The notes: generated by a model from the sequence alone, not told the origin. DNA of 64,000 bases from Pardosa pseudoannulata (GCA_032207245.1 CM063498.1:95493870-95557869); one strand, 5' to 3'. Counted from the first letter of the stretch, positions 46,381 through 56,638 are shown. A program made the numbers and translations.

Positions 46381-47115
46381 TTGGTTGGCTTACAACGGTT
46401 TGCAGTTTTGTTAGTTACATTAGACATAATGAGACCTGGATCTACTGCTTAAATCCAATTTCAAACGCCTATACCCTTGCCAACAGCGGGAATCGAATCT
46501 AAGAACTCCGGTACTGCAGACATGCCGACTATTCCGGATTCTCCGGAGCAGCTCGGGAGAAATGACAAAATTTGATAACTCCGGAAATTCCTCAGATTGC
46601 TGCGGATAATAAAACTTTTAAACGGTTAAAATATTGCAATGCAGCAATTAAATACAAAGTTTTGAAGGAAAAAATACTGAATATTACTCTTTTCACACAG
46701 TAATGCTCCATGTTAAAAGTTTTGAGTACTGTGCGGAAAAAACAAACTGAATTTAGGTCCAATTTGAGTACACAAACTCTAAAATCCCTGATGATAGAAA
46801 AATGAAAATATTTTAAATCAGGGTCAATGTTGCTATACAGAACAAACACTGTATTGAAAAATAAGTTAAATCTAAAAGAGCTATTCATAAATTTTTTAAG
46901 TTCATAAACTTTAATTTGCCTTTTACAATTTACTACTGTGTAAATATTTTAAATTTAATTTTAATCCAGAAACCACTAAGATATGTACTTATGTTTAATC
47001 TGTAATTAGCATGTTAAAATTTCAAACCATGCTGTTGCTCCTGACACAAGTGCTTGAATGTTGGCATGCCTGGTACTGTAGAGCAGCACACTACGCATTA
47101 GGCCATCGTTTGACA
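46381..47115 (-). repeat. tRNA-derived SINE split by a DNA transposon
   Basis: The SINE body (GAGACCTGGATCTACTGCTT, then GGGAATCGAATC and CTCCGGTACTG) runs to 46516 and resumes at 47073 with GTACTGTAGAGCAGCACACT and AGGCCATCGTT. The interruption is the element at 46517-47072. Confidence 0.8.
46517..47072. mobile_element. hAT-like element nested in a SINE, 6-bp TSD
   Basis: Ends CAGACATGCCGAC and GTTGGCATGCCTG are inverted with two mismatches. GTACTG is duplicated on both sides (46511-46516, 47073-47078), and the SINE on each side proves the insertion point. 556 bp, no recognisable transposase. The 98-codon minus frame (46592-46888) inside matches nothing. Strand undefined. Confidence 0.85.
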
Positions 47116-47914
47116 GATTATTATCAGAGGAAAACACCACAGAAATTTTTCATAACCAGATTTATTATGGTCTATATGGTGCAATATTGAAAATTGTATC
47201 TCTGAACCTGAATCTACAAAGCCTTCTTCTCATCAATAAATAAAAAAAAAAAATATTTCACTCACTCACAAAAAAAAGTGCAAACTTTTGCCAAAGATAT
47301 TTAAGACTTTTTAAAGAAAAAAAAATAAACGAACTAATTGGAATAAAATTATCTTTTCCAATATTTGTAATTTCATTAAATCATTTTTCGTAAATAATTA
47401 TCTACGACAAATAATCCAAAGGTCTTGCAGTACAACAGGGAATTCAGAGGATAGATATCATTTGCACCTATTCCAAGACACCCGGCACTCACTTCCTTAC
47501 ACGATTTTCCTAATGCAGGTGAGTTTAAAAACGACAGGTCAATATATGTGTTATTCCCGAAAAGATTATAACACGGGATAAGTTGTTGAAATTTTAAAAC
47601 GTGAGGGAAAGAGCAATTTCTTTTTATTCCTCAGCGTAACAGACAAGAGTTGCATCACGGATGAAACAAGAGGTTGGAGAACCCTAACAGATAACAACAA
47701 TCGTGAAATCAGGAGAAAAAAATAAACCTCATTTTGAATAATGCTCGTCGGGTCTTCTATTCATATCTCACAATACACTTTTCATTCTTAATGTGGTAGA
47801 AAAAATACTGAATACACAAATGTTTTTTTAAATAAAAACTTTTCAAAGCGACCTTACCTCCAACTCCTGGTTTTCTTTTAGAGTTTATTATGATATCAAG
47901 CCGCTATTCATCGT
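47116..47914. other. AT-rich DNA, no gene assigned
   Basis: 47400-47520 is more balanced and ends in CAGGTGAGT (about 47516-47524), which would suit a plus-strand splice donor. No consistent open frame leads into it, so no exon is called. Confidence 0.4.
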
Positions 47915-48440
47915 TTTGTTTATTGTTAAATACAATAAGATCTTGTGGCTCTTAAAAGCTTCGTTTTAATTTCCCCTTACCTCTAAGTCTGGAATGATTT
48001 CATATCCTCCTGCTTCTCCGGAATTGATGGTTAATAAAGCTCTTTTGGTTGCCTCCATTTTGTGATTAATCGACAGAGAAAGCAAGAGGATGCCCTTGAT
48101 ATTGTTTGTTATACCATTTATATATTAGATATTCAAATGAAAGCTCATTAACTCAGCAATGAAAACTAAATTTTAGTCATTTAACTTGCTTCATTTCTTT
48201 TTGTATCACTCTTAATTTCTTTTTTTTTAAATAGGAAAGTAGAATTTAATTATCTCTAAGTATTAAAAAGCCTTTTTTTAAACATGTTAAATATTTTAAA
48301 TATTTTCAGACTTATTGATTTTTCAATTTGTTAGAAGCTTGGAAATGAGAAAGATTACTTTCGTACAGAATATCTGTTTCATGAATGGGATATAACCTTA
48401 ATGACTTCTTACTTTTATTCTGTAAATATAAGGAGAAATC
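47915..48440 (-). repeat. First-exon module, copy 1
   Basis: Direct-repeat module also found at about 50730-51300, 51880-52625 and 53960-54490. Order on the minus strand: upstream AT-rich region with TTGAAAAATCAATAA, then a conserved ATATCAAGGGCATCCT leader, the exon-like segment, a GTAAGG donor and a shared intron-like start (AATTAAAACGAAGCTTTTAA). Mariner-type and SINE insertions separate it from copy 2. Confidence 0.8.
47981..48058 (-). CDS. Putative first coding exon, module copy 1
   Basis: Minus-strand reading from ATG at 48056-48058 (context CACAAAATGG) gives 26 codons, MEATKRALLTINSGE then AGGYEIIPDLE, ending exactly at a phase-0 donor GAG|GTAAGG. All four module copies align here, and two others keep the donor, which is why I read it as an exon and not a chance frame. 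I do not recognise the protein. The next exon would lie at lower coordinates; I see no matching acceptor plus exon before 47000, so the gene, if real, continues outside or has been lost. The region upstream of the ATG is conserved among copies for about 380-550 bp and would hold the 5' UTR and promoter. It could also be a repeat-derived sequence that happens to be open. Confidence 0.4.
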
Positions 48441-48544
48441 AAAGTTTGTCTGAGGGCGTGGCTGCAGCGTATATGGAAATTAGAAGAGTCACCAATTCGG
48501 CTATATAAGCACCGAAATCGAAGCATGAAATATTTTGGCCTTGG

Positions 48545-49110
48545 TTGACTTCCGAAGAGTATATGGAAATTGCTGAGATATTAACAATGGTAATGTTGAG
48601 TCTGAACAGTATGTACGTACATTTTCATTTTAGCTGCCATAGGACAAATATTGCTTTCAATTCTAAAGGCAACGTGTTACTTGAGTCCATTGTTGCAGGC
48701 GAAGAAAGCTCGCACCACCAGTGGAACCAGATTCTAATTTTTGACCATTCAGTGGTATATCTTCCGTCTTCTCGTCCCAAGAAGTATAAGAACCAGCAAT
48801 CTACTGGAAAAGTGGTGCCTACTGTTTTTTTATTACCAGGCCCATTGCTTGTTGATTTCAAGGATCCAGGTCCTTCCATCACTAGGAAAGGGTACTGCGA
48901 AACGCTAGAGATATTACGACTAATTCATGCGAAAAGTGAGGAATTAAGTAATTCTGCTTTGTGACAACGCACGTCTATATCGCAAATTTAGTAACTCAGA
49001 CGTTACACCGACTAAAGTGGAAAACCCTCTAGTAACCACTTCTTATTTCTGATCTTTCTCTGTGAGGATTTTACTTCTTAGGTATCTCAAAGTCCTTCAA
49101 AGGTGGACGT
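48545..49110 (+). pseudogene. mariner-family transposase fragment
   Basis: The plus frame 48545-48961 includes RPKKYKNQQSTGKVVPTVF and LLVDFKDPGPSITRKGYC followed by ETLEILRLIHAK. These match the mid-region of mariner/SETMAR-type transposases (PKKxKTQxSxGKVMxTVFW, GxLLxDFLxxGxTINxxxYCxxL). The usual DETW motif before this is replaced by GEESS. A frameshift after 48961 leads to CDNARLYRKFS, corresponding to the HDNARPH block with the second catalytic Asp (48963-48965). The third catalytic residue was not found. The element ends were not identified. It lies next to module copy 1 and is inactive. Confidence 0.75.
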
Positions 49111-49597
49111 ATTTTCACTGATATATGTGACGGTGCCACCGATTCCAAATTAAAATTATTTAACATTCTGAAGTTATTAAAGTCTAAAGTTATGTAAGTT
49201 TTCCGTTTGGGCAAATTGTTTGGAGGTCAATGGCATGTGGGCACACAACTATTATAATACTCTAAATTGGGTTCGGCGATGGCATTCTGACATCATTTGA
49301 TGTATTTTTCTCTTAATTAGCGCTAAAAATAATTTAAGCCTTAAATAGTTTAATTAATAAAGTAGTTTTTTTAAATGCGTCTTACGATAATATAAATTTT
49401 AATACTTTTCGACGAGACTGAATTGATAAATATAACTTATTTATTTTGGTATTCTAATATTATTTTACCTTTAATTTCGAAAATTTTCAAGTAAAATTTT
49501 TGCTTTTACGGTGTCAGTAATTGTTTGGAATTTTTTTTCTTAACACCCTCGCACACATTTGAAACTAGTCTCTTGATAGTCAGCGTTGATCAGTGGT
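49111..49597. other. AT-rich DNA, no gene seen
   Basis: May include decayed mariner sequence up to about 49300. Nothing specific. Confidence 0.4.
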
Positions 49598-49609
49598 TAT
49601 TTACTTTAG

Positions 49610-49799
49610 ATTTGGTTTGGTTGGGTTTGGTTTGGTTTGGTTTGAAGCGCTACTGTCTACTTTTTTCAACACGGGGTCTAATGAAACTGGGACTTACTAC
49701 TTAAAGCCGATTCCGATCGGCTACTAATATTCATGCCCCAATAGGATTCGAACTCCGGTGCCGAAGGCCAGCACCCTAACCATTCGGCCATCGTTCGGC
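49610..49799 (-). repeat. tRNA-derived SINE, full length, with 12-bp TSD
   Basis: Perfect duplication TATTTACTTTAG (49598-49609 and 49800-49811). Minus strand: GCCGAACGATGGCCGAATGG (A-box region), GGCGCTGAxxTTCGG-like middle, B-box-like GTTCGAATCC, then the body and an (AACC A)-type tail seen on plus as repeated TTTGGTTTGG. Confidence 0.95.
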
Positions 49800-49950
49800 T
49801 ATTTACTTTAGGAGATCTAGAAAAACTCTGGATATCTTTTGCGATATCTTCATAATTTTTTTATTAGTACCGGTAACTGTATTCTCTTTAAATAATCGCA
49901 CAAGGGAGTGCAGTTAGTTTTCCTTTAGTCAGATAAAAAACCAAATATAG

Positions 49951-50542
49951 CAGTAGTTCTCGACGGAGGCGGTGCCGCCGCCCGGGGAGAAATGGGAGGA
50001 TGCTGGGGGGCGGAGAACTTTTGAGTGGCAGGGGGTAGATTGGTCTTATTTAGAGGGGTGGAAGGGTAATATGAGTATGTTTGGAAAATCTAAATTAATT
50101 TTAAAACTCCCAAATACAATAATTAAATCAATTGTCCAGTTTCACCATTTGTCTCAGTAATAAAACGAACGTATAGGACGGGACCAGAAATAGTAAATTT
50201 TATCCCCTAAGCTCCACGCTTGCAAAGTTGGTTTCAGACATTCAGAAATTTTTTTTTCTATTCCTTTTAACGCTGTTAATGCTTCGTTTGAGCTTGCATC
50301 TGCAATAAATTTTTAAACTTTATAAGATTATTTCTTTTAAACTTTAACAAATAGACACATGTATCGCGTTGAATCATACATATTTGATGTGCAAAAAAGA
50401 AAATTACTTAAACACTTTGCCCTGCATAAATAAATACTGATACTGTACCATACCCTAAATTAGGCGATATTACAAAGGGGGGGGGGTAAAAGTTTTCCGC
50501 TCTTTAGGGAGGTGATAGATTTAAAAAGATTAACAATGATTG
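49951..50542. mobile_element. hAT-type MITE with perfect 8-bp TSD
   Basis: Left end CAGTAGTTCTCGACGGAGGC followed by GGTGCCGCCGCCC. The right end is degraded (AGATTAACAATGATTG) after a GGGGGGGG..TTAGGGAGG block. The perfect duplication AAATATAG (49943-49950 and 50543-50550) fixes the borders. A GC-rich left end with GGTGCCGCC is common among hAT MITEs. The 62-codon plus frame inside is not a gene. Confidence 0.88.
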
Positions 50543-50729
50543 AAATATAGGATTAAATTAAAAAAAATTAAAATATGATATTCGTTTAATAAGTTATTTT
50601 ATTTCTGAAATTCTTGAAACTGTAGGCTTAACGTTCTAAAAACTTAAATTTTGCACCAAACAATTTTCATTTAAAATCTTTAAATACCCAGACCAAAGAC
50701 TTGGCACGAAGTGGCACTTTTAAATATAT

Positions 50730-51300
50730 TAAAACGACTCATTACGGCTCTTAAAACCATAGTTTTAATTTCTCCTTAATATAAACTTCAAAATAATTTC
50801 ATATCTTCGTTATTCTCTCAAAATGATAGTTAAACTTTCAGTTGCTTCTATTTTATGATTAATATGCACAAAAGGCAAAAAGATGCTCTTGATATTGTTT
50901 GCAAGGATGAAACCATTTCTAGATTTAATTTTCAAATGAAAGCTCATTAAATTCAGCAATAACTGAAAAGAAAACTAAACTTTGGTCTTTTAACTCGCCT
51001 CATTTCATTTGAATTCTATTTAAAAATTACTTTTTTTTTACATGGGAAGACAAAATTTAATGATCTATGCAAGGGAATATTTTTTAAACATACTAAATAT
51101 TCAAATATTGCAATATGCTAAGTTTTATTGATTATTCAATTTGCCAGAATCTTTGAGTAGAGAAAGATTTTTTTTTTGTATATAGACTATCAGTTTTTTA
51201 TCAATAAAATCAGAGAGATACAAGTTTAATTGATGAATTCTAGTTTTTATTCTGCAGATTTTTTTGTGCGTATAAAAATGTAGCTCTTCATTTTATAGAG
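50730..51300 (-). repeat. First-exon module, copy 2 (degraded)
   Basis: Aligns with copy 1 through the upstream region and exon-like segment. Upstream it retains TATAAAA (minus strand, about 51290) and the TTGAATAATCAATAA word. Confidence 0.75.
50780..50851 (-). pseudogene. Exon-like segment, module copy 2 (dead)
   Basis: Aligned with 47981-48058. The start codon is ATA, an in-frame TAA follows LREnn, and the donor GT is TT (ATTAAGG). The remaining residues IEATESLTI and RRYEIIL still track the other copies. Non-functional as an exon. Confidence 0.6.
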
Positions 51301-51879
51301 AAGTTAAATGTGATAAAATTTAAAAAGAAAAAAATACAAACATTTATGATTTTGGGAGAGAGTTTTTGCATCACTGATTCTCTTTTGGTGAATATATGTT
51401 TAGATGTGCAAAAAATTAGCAATGCTTGTTATATTATTTTGTTTAATTTTAATTTAATATTTTATCTTAAGTTCAAATATTTCTTATTTTTCGATAAGTT
51501 TCACATAAATGTTTTCAAAGTGTATGATACTTAAATTATAACCTAATATCAGACGATGATAAGGGATTGGAAGATAATTTTTTTCTTTTGACCTAAAATT
51601 GTTAAATTAAGGGGGAAAATAAGGATGTGTGGAACTTGAAACATAAAATAAAGACCTTCTCAATAAAAATATATCAATAATGGTATTAGATAGCCAAGTA
51701 ATTTTCTATCGCTGTCTCCTATAATTACCTTCCTATAACTTTTACATTTGACTCGGGTAAAATTATAATCCTGAACATAATACAGAACCGTTCTTAAAAT
51801 CAGTTTACATACCTGTTTTCATAAAATGCATTATTTAATAACTACCCATCTTTCTGGTTTATTGTGATAAATTAAACTA

Positions 51880-52625
51880 AGACTATATTTATTGTTTTGT
51901 TTATTGTTAAATACAATAAGATCTTACGGCTTTTAAAAGCTTAGTTTTAATTTCCCCTTACCTCAATTTTCATAATGACTTCTTATACTTATATTTCTAC
52001 GAAACCAATTGTTAAGGCTCTTTCGGTTGCATCCATTTTGTTATTAATCGTCAAAGAAACAAAGACGACGCTATTGATTATAATTGTAACAATGAAAACT
52101 ATTTCTAGATTTTATTTTCAAATAAAAGCTCGTTAAACTAAGCAAGGAAAACTAATCTCAGATTCTCTCATTCACTTCACTTATTTTAGTTCTATTTAAT
52201 AATTAATCCCCCTCAATTGGAAACAAAATTTAATGATTCATGTAACGCTAATAATTTTTAAATCATGCCAAATATTCGAAGATTTTGTAATACGTTAACT
52301 TTTATTGATTACTAAATTGCCAAAAGATCTGGATGCAGAAAGATTTATTTTGTAGAGACAGACTACTGGGGTTTCATCAATGAAGAGAATGAATACAAGC
52401 ACAGGGATTGGTCTAATCATCTTGGGTCTGGCCTTCAGATCAGATCTACTGGTAATGGAGTGAAGAAATAACAGTTAGTGGGAGAGAAAATATTTAAATT
52501 TAACAAAATATCACCATACATTTTGCTACACTTTTACAAGTTTAATTGACGACTGCTAGCTTTTATTCAGAACGTATTTTTCGATTTATAAAAAGGATGT
52601 GGATTTTAGAGACTAGTTTTGGAAC
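51880..52625 (-). repeat. First-exon module, copy 3 (degraded)
   Basis: Shares with copy 1 the intron-side words GCTTTTAAAAGC..AAGATCTTA and TTGTATTTAACAATAAACAA. Upstream it matches copies 2 and 4 (TTCTGAATAAAAGCTAGCAG). Confidence 0.75.
51962..52036 (-). pseudogene. Exon-like segment, module copy 3 (dead)
   Basis: ATG (52034-52036) and donor GAG|GTAAGG are both kept, with MDATERALTIGFVEI at the start, but two in-frame stops and a 3-bp deletion relative to copy 1 break it. Confidence 0.6.
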
Positions 52626-52730
52626 CTGAAATACCCAGACCGAATGCTGGGTGCGAAGCCGATAATATGTTAGATATTATAAGCTAAATATGAATAAAAC
52701 GACTTATTACTGCTCTTTAACCTTTTGTGG

Positions 52731-53436
52731 ACGTTAAACAAAGATTTTTTTATCGTGCATAACGAATGATAGGTTTTTATTTGCCTATGGGGGCCACTGA
52801 AATTTGTACTTTTCATTGTTAGAATATTGTTGATAAATATTTCATTGTAACTTAAAAATTAACCAAAAATTAAATTTAAAATTAGTTCTTATATAAAAAT
52901 GCTATAATTTGCGTCGCATAGAAATGAAAGTTAATCACTTTATATCTAAATTTCCAGGTCAAATCGAATTGATATTACGCAGACGATGTCTAAATAATAT
53001 AAAATAAGAAATGAATAAATGAGATATTTAAAGGAATGACGTCATAATGATAGAAAAATATCGTTTTCACCTATTTATTGTGTGATAAATTGATAATTTT
53101 AATTTCCTGCTTTTAACCGAGGAAAATCGCGCTTAAAACAAATACATGGAATTAACGGAATGACGTCACATTGCTAGAAATATTGCTTCTTTCACTTAGT
53201 TATGATGCGATAAATTAAAAAAAATTAATCGTTTGCGTTTAACCGGGGAAAATAATGCTTGGAATAATGACATGAAATGCTCGAAAAAGGGGAAAAGAAT
53301 TTACAAAAACCTTCCCAGGGATATACCTAAGAATTACCCAAATTTTCACGGCGATTGGATGCATGGTTTTTGAGTCTATTGAGTACAGACAGACAGACAG
53401 ACACAAATTCATTTTTATATATATAGATATGATAAG
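52731..53436 (+). mobile_element. LINE-like insertion with perfect 31-bp TSD
   Basis: Perfect 31-bp direct repeats (starting ACGACTTATTACTGCTCTTT) at 52700-52730 and 53437-53467 border a 706-bp insertion. Module copy 2 has the same site without the insertion (about 50740). It includes the dispersed repeat shared with 2251-2451. Its 3' end is (GACA)4 then a TATATATATAGATATGATA tail. It carries an internal tandem duplication of about 120 bp (53033-53158, 53159-53275), each with a GGAATGACGTCA word. A long TSD and a simple-repeat 3' tail suit target-primed retroposition of a 5'-truncated non-LTR element; no reverse transcriptase remains. Confidence 0.75.
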
Positions 53437-53631
53437 ACGACTTATTACTGCTCTTTAACCTTTTGTGAACGAGTGGATGATATTTCATCTAACCGAACAA
53501 GTCTCAATACGAGCTTGATTGAAATATGCACCAAGCATTTCATCCTCTCTAATATATATTATAAGGGGCAGGTCAAAGCCCTCGTTACCAAACAGTTCAT
53601 TGTCTATTTCGTAGGGTTCACATATACTTTG

Positions 53632-53797
53632 GAGTGCTAAGGTATACTGTTTTGCACACGAGGTCTAATGAGACCGGGACCTACTGCTTAAAGCAGATTC
53701 CGAACTCTACAAATATCCATGCCATAGTGGGATTCGAACCCACGAACTCCGGTACAGACGATCAGCGCCCTAACCAATTGGCCATCGTTCGACCACC
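53632..53797 (-). repeat. tRNA-derived SINE with 9-bp TSD
   Basis: Duplication TATACTTTG (53623-53631 and 53798-53806). Minus strand: A-box TGGCCAATTGG and a perfect B box within GGGTTCGAATCCC. Retains the ACCGGAGTTCG and CTTTAAGCAGTAGGTCCCGG words of the family. Confidence 0.92.
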
Positions 53798-53982
53798 TAT
53801 ACTTTGAAAATTCACTTTACTTTCTACTCTCCTGCTTATTGCTGTACAAAGTAGAAAAAACTAAAGAAATTGCTCATAATTGGGAAAGCGCTAAACCTAA
53901 GATTCCCGTCGTTATCTACATCAATATGGTAAAGTATGCCGACACAAAAAATTTGAGAAGTTTCGTTTTAATTTTTCCTTAC

Positions 53983-54126
53983 TTCAAATTTCAGAAGGAT
54001 TTCATATCTTCGTGCTTCTACGGAACTGATAGTTAATAAAGCTTCTTCAGTTGCCTTCTTTTCATGATTAATCGGCAGAGAAAGCAAAAGGATGCCCTTG
54101 ATATTATTTCTAACGATGAATTCCAT
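53983..54126 (-). CDS. Putative first coding exon, module copy 4 (alternative start)
   Basis: The 26 codons aligned with copy 1 are fully open (KKATEEALLTISSVEARRYE then ILLKFE) and end at an intact donor GAA|GTAAGG. The ATG used in copy 1 is AAG here. An in-frame ATG at 54124-54126 adds 22 residues (MEFIVRNNIKGILLLSLPIINHE) in two pieces: MEFIVRNNIKG, then a hydrophobic ILLLSLPII run. In copies 1 and 2 the corresponding upstream ATG is out of frame because of small indels, and in copy 3 it is ATA, so this longer start may be accidental. No downstream exon was identified. Protein unknown. Confidence 0.35.
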
Positions 54127-54290
54127 TTCTAGATTTAATTTTCAAATGAAAGATCATTAAAATAAGCAGTAACAGAAAAGAACACTAAACTTTGGTCTTT
54201 TAACTCGCTTCATTTCCTTTGAATTCTATTTAATAATTTCTTTTATCGGCGGGAAAACATGATTTAATGATCTCTAAAGTATAAAAAGCA

Positions 54291-55003
54291 TTTTTTGAAG
54301 TATGTTAAATATTACTTTGAACTGAAATTTGTTAAGATTTATTGATTATCCAATTCGCCAGGATTTTCACGTAGAAAGATTTCTTTTGTAAAGACTATCG
54401 GTGTTTCATGAATGAAGTGAATGGGGTACAAGCTTAATCGACGAATGTTAACTTTTATTCTAAAAATGTTTCTGCGTTCTTTATAAAAAAATAACGCAGC
54501 TGTTTTCAGAGACAAGTTCAACAACAAATTTTCAATAGGCAATAGAGTTTGTAAGTAAATAAAATACAAAAATTAACCAATACGATTGAAAATTTTTGGC
54601 AACTAATTTAGCCAAATGAATATCTTTTAAATTAGTTTACAGAGAAACTATAAATATCTAGTAATGTTCGTTAACTTAGTTTAACCTTAATTTATAACCT
54701 TATCGGAGATAAAGAGTTATATAAAACTAAGATTTAGTTTTAGTATTTAAAAAGAGTGGAATACTTAAATTGTGGATGTATTTGTGGTAAATAAGATTTT
54801 AAGCAAATTAATATTTCTATTATAAAATATATATTGAATTAACACGTTGAATGTCACGTAGGTTACTGGTGACCGGTGGCTCAGCAAATAATAAAAGTAC
54901 ATAACTATAGTAAATATGGATAATGATAAGTTTTTCAATACTATTGTTCTTATAATGGTTTGAAGAAATTAATGCAATATAGAACATACAAAAATAATTT
55001 TAT
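54291..55003 (+). repeat. 713-bp tandem duplication, unit 1
   Basis: Begins TTTTTTGAAGTATGTTAAAT and recurs at 55004 with few differences. Includes upstream sequence of module copy 4 and, from 54839, the left end of a TTAA element (TTAACACGTTGAATGTCACG). Confidence 0.95.
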
Positions 55004-55708
55004 TTTTTTGAAGTATGTTAAATATTACTTTGAACTGAAATTTGTTAAGATTTATTGATTATCCAATTCGCCAGGATTTTCACGTAGAAAGATTTCTTTT
55101 GTACAGACTATCGGTGTTTCATGAATGAAGTGAATGGGGTACAAGCTTAATCGACGAATGTTAACTTTTATTCTAAAAATGTTTCTGCGTTCTTTATAAA
55201 AAATAACGCAGCTGTTTTCAGAGACAAGTTCAACAACAAATTTTCAATAGGCAATAGAGTTTGTAAGTAAATAAAATACAAAATTTAACCAATACGATTG
55301 AAAATTTTTGGCAACTAATTTAGCCAAATGAATATCTTTTAAATTAGTTTACAGAGAAACTATAAATATCTAGTAATGTTCGTTAACTTAGTTTAACCTT
55401 AATTTATAACCTTATCGGAGATAAAGATTAATATAAAACTAAAATTTAGTTTTAGTATTTAAAAAGAGTGGAATACTTAAATTGTGGATGTATTTGTGGT
55501 AAATAAGATTTTAAGCAAATTAATATTTCTATTATAAAATATATATTGAATTAACACGTTGACTGTCACGTAGGTTACCGGTGACCGGTGGCGCAGCAAA
55601 TAATAAAAGTACATATAGTAAATATGGATAATAAGTTTTTCAATACCATTGTTCTTATAATGGTTTGAAGAAATTAATACAATATAGAACATACAAAAAT
55701 AATTTTAT
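55004..55708 (+). repeat. 713-bp tandem duplication, unit 2
   Basis: Nearly identical to unit 1; ends at AATAATTTTAT, after which the copies diverge. The very low divergence indicates a recent event compared with the four-copy module array. Confidence 0.95.
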
Positions 55709-55905
55709 GAGTACATGAAAAATATACATTTTATCAGTTCATATTGGGATGAGTCAGATTGAAATATTCAAGGCAAAGTAAAGGTGAATCAAGGCGATCG
55801 GAACAATATGTCCCCACTTTTTTAGTCGAATTTTTTTCTCTAGTTCATTCTAGCTGCTTTGAATGCTAAAGAATGAGAGTAATCCCTTGGCAATCTAAGC
55901 ACGTT

Positions 55906-55915
55906 TATTTATTTA

Positions 55916-55984
<69 letters not shown>
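55906..55984. repeat. (TTTA)n then (TA)n microsatellite
   Basis: TTTATTTATTTATTTA followed by about 62 bp of uninterrupted TA. Confidence 0.98.
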
Positions 55985-55987
<3 letters not shown>

Positions 55988-56324
55988 GGGTTCGGTGTAT
56001 AGGGGTGTCGTTAGACAAATTTGATGACAGACGAAATTAACAATGACAAACATTTAATGACGTAACAACTCAAATAACACTTAAGCATAAAGACAGATAG
56101 TTAGATCACAGTAACGACGCGGTATTGACAAGACTTCCTACTCGAAGCTTAACATAGGTAAGACACCCTACTCGGTGTTTAATTAATTGAGGGAGCTCAA
56201 GTACCACGGGTCTTTCTCTCGACCTGGTCACTCCTTCTCCTCGACTCCGACGTCCCTCTGTCGTTCCTTACTACCCCACTCAGTGAAGAGGGCGCGACCT
56301 TGCGAGAATGCGCTGCACTAAAAT

Positions 56325-56366
56325 CCCCCCCCCCACACACACATTATATATATATATATATATATA
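56325..56366. repeat. C-run, CA and TA microsatellite
   Basis: CCCCCCCCC, ACACACACA and then a TATATA tract. Confidence 0.9.
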
Positions 56367-56590
56367 GACAATCGTAACAATTGCTTACCGCACCATGGTA
56401 GTCACCGGTGATCCTCCGCCACGAAAACTACTCCAAGCATAATTTTATAGCTCATTTTATCTACTGAAAATAACATTTCAGCATAATATGCATCGCATAA
56501 GGTAAATTTCGTCGGCGCCTTGGGAAAACCATCGAAAATTCGTCCGACAGTCAACGTGCTAAATAAAATGTATTTTCATTGAAAAACAGT

Positions 56591-56638
56591 CTAAAAATCA
56601 TACTGAAATATAAATCTATATTTCAATATGATTTTTAG
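56591..56638. other. 22-bp stem, 4-nt loop hairpin
   Basis: CTAAAAATCATACTGAAATATA-type left arm (56591-56612) pairs with 56617-56638 at 21 of 22 positions around the loop AATC. Pairing does not extend further. Too compact for a classic pre-miRNA; may be a foldback scar. Confidence 0.6.

Larger units (their letters stand above)
53960..55003 (-). repeat. First-exon module, copy 4, merging into duplication unit 1
   Basis: Exon-like segment at 53983-54060 with conserved upstream DNA to about 54490. From 54291 onward the sequence is part of a recent 713-bp tandem duplication. Confidence 0.8.
55551..56562. mobile_element. TTAA-type element (piggyBac-like), CACGTTGACTGTC ends
   Basis: Left end TTAA-CACGTTGACTGTCACG. 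Right end, read inward, TTAG-CACGTTGACTGTCGGACG, so 13 terminal bases match and the right TTAA is mutated to CTAA (plus strand). Subterminal GGTTACCGGTGACCGGTGG at the left and GGTAGTCACCGGTGA near 56396 resemble each other inverted. It contains microsatellites and a balanced block (56130-56330), but no transposase. Its left 160 bp are duplicated at 54839-55003. Confidence 0.75.

Noticed and set aside
47400..47524. Exon ending at CAGGTGAGT
   Set aside because: No reading frame is open across the stretch without a stop and no acceptor is evident; one good donor word is not enough.
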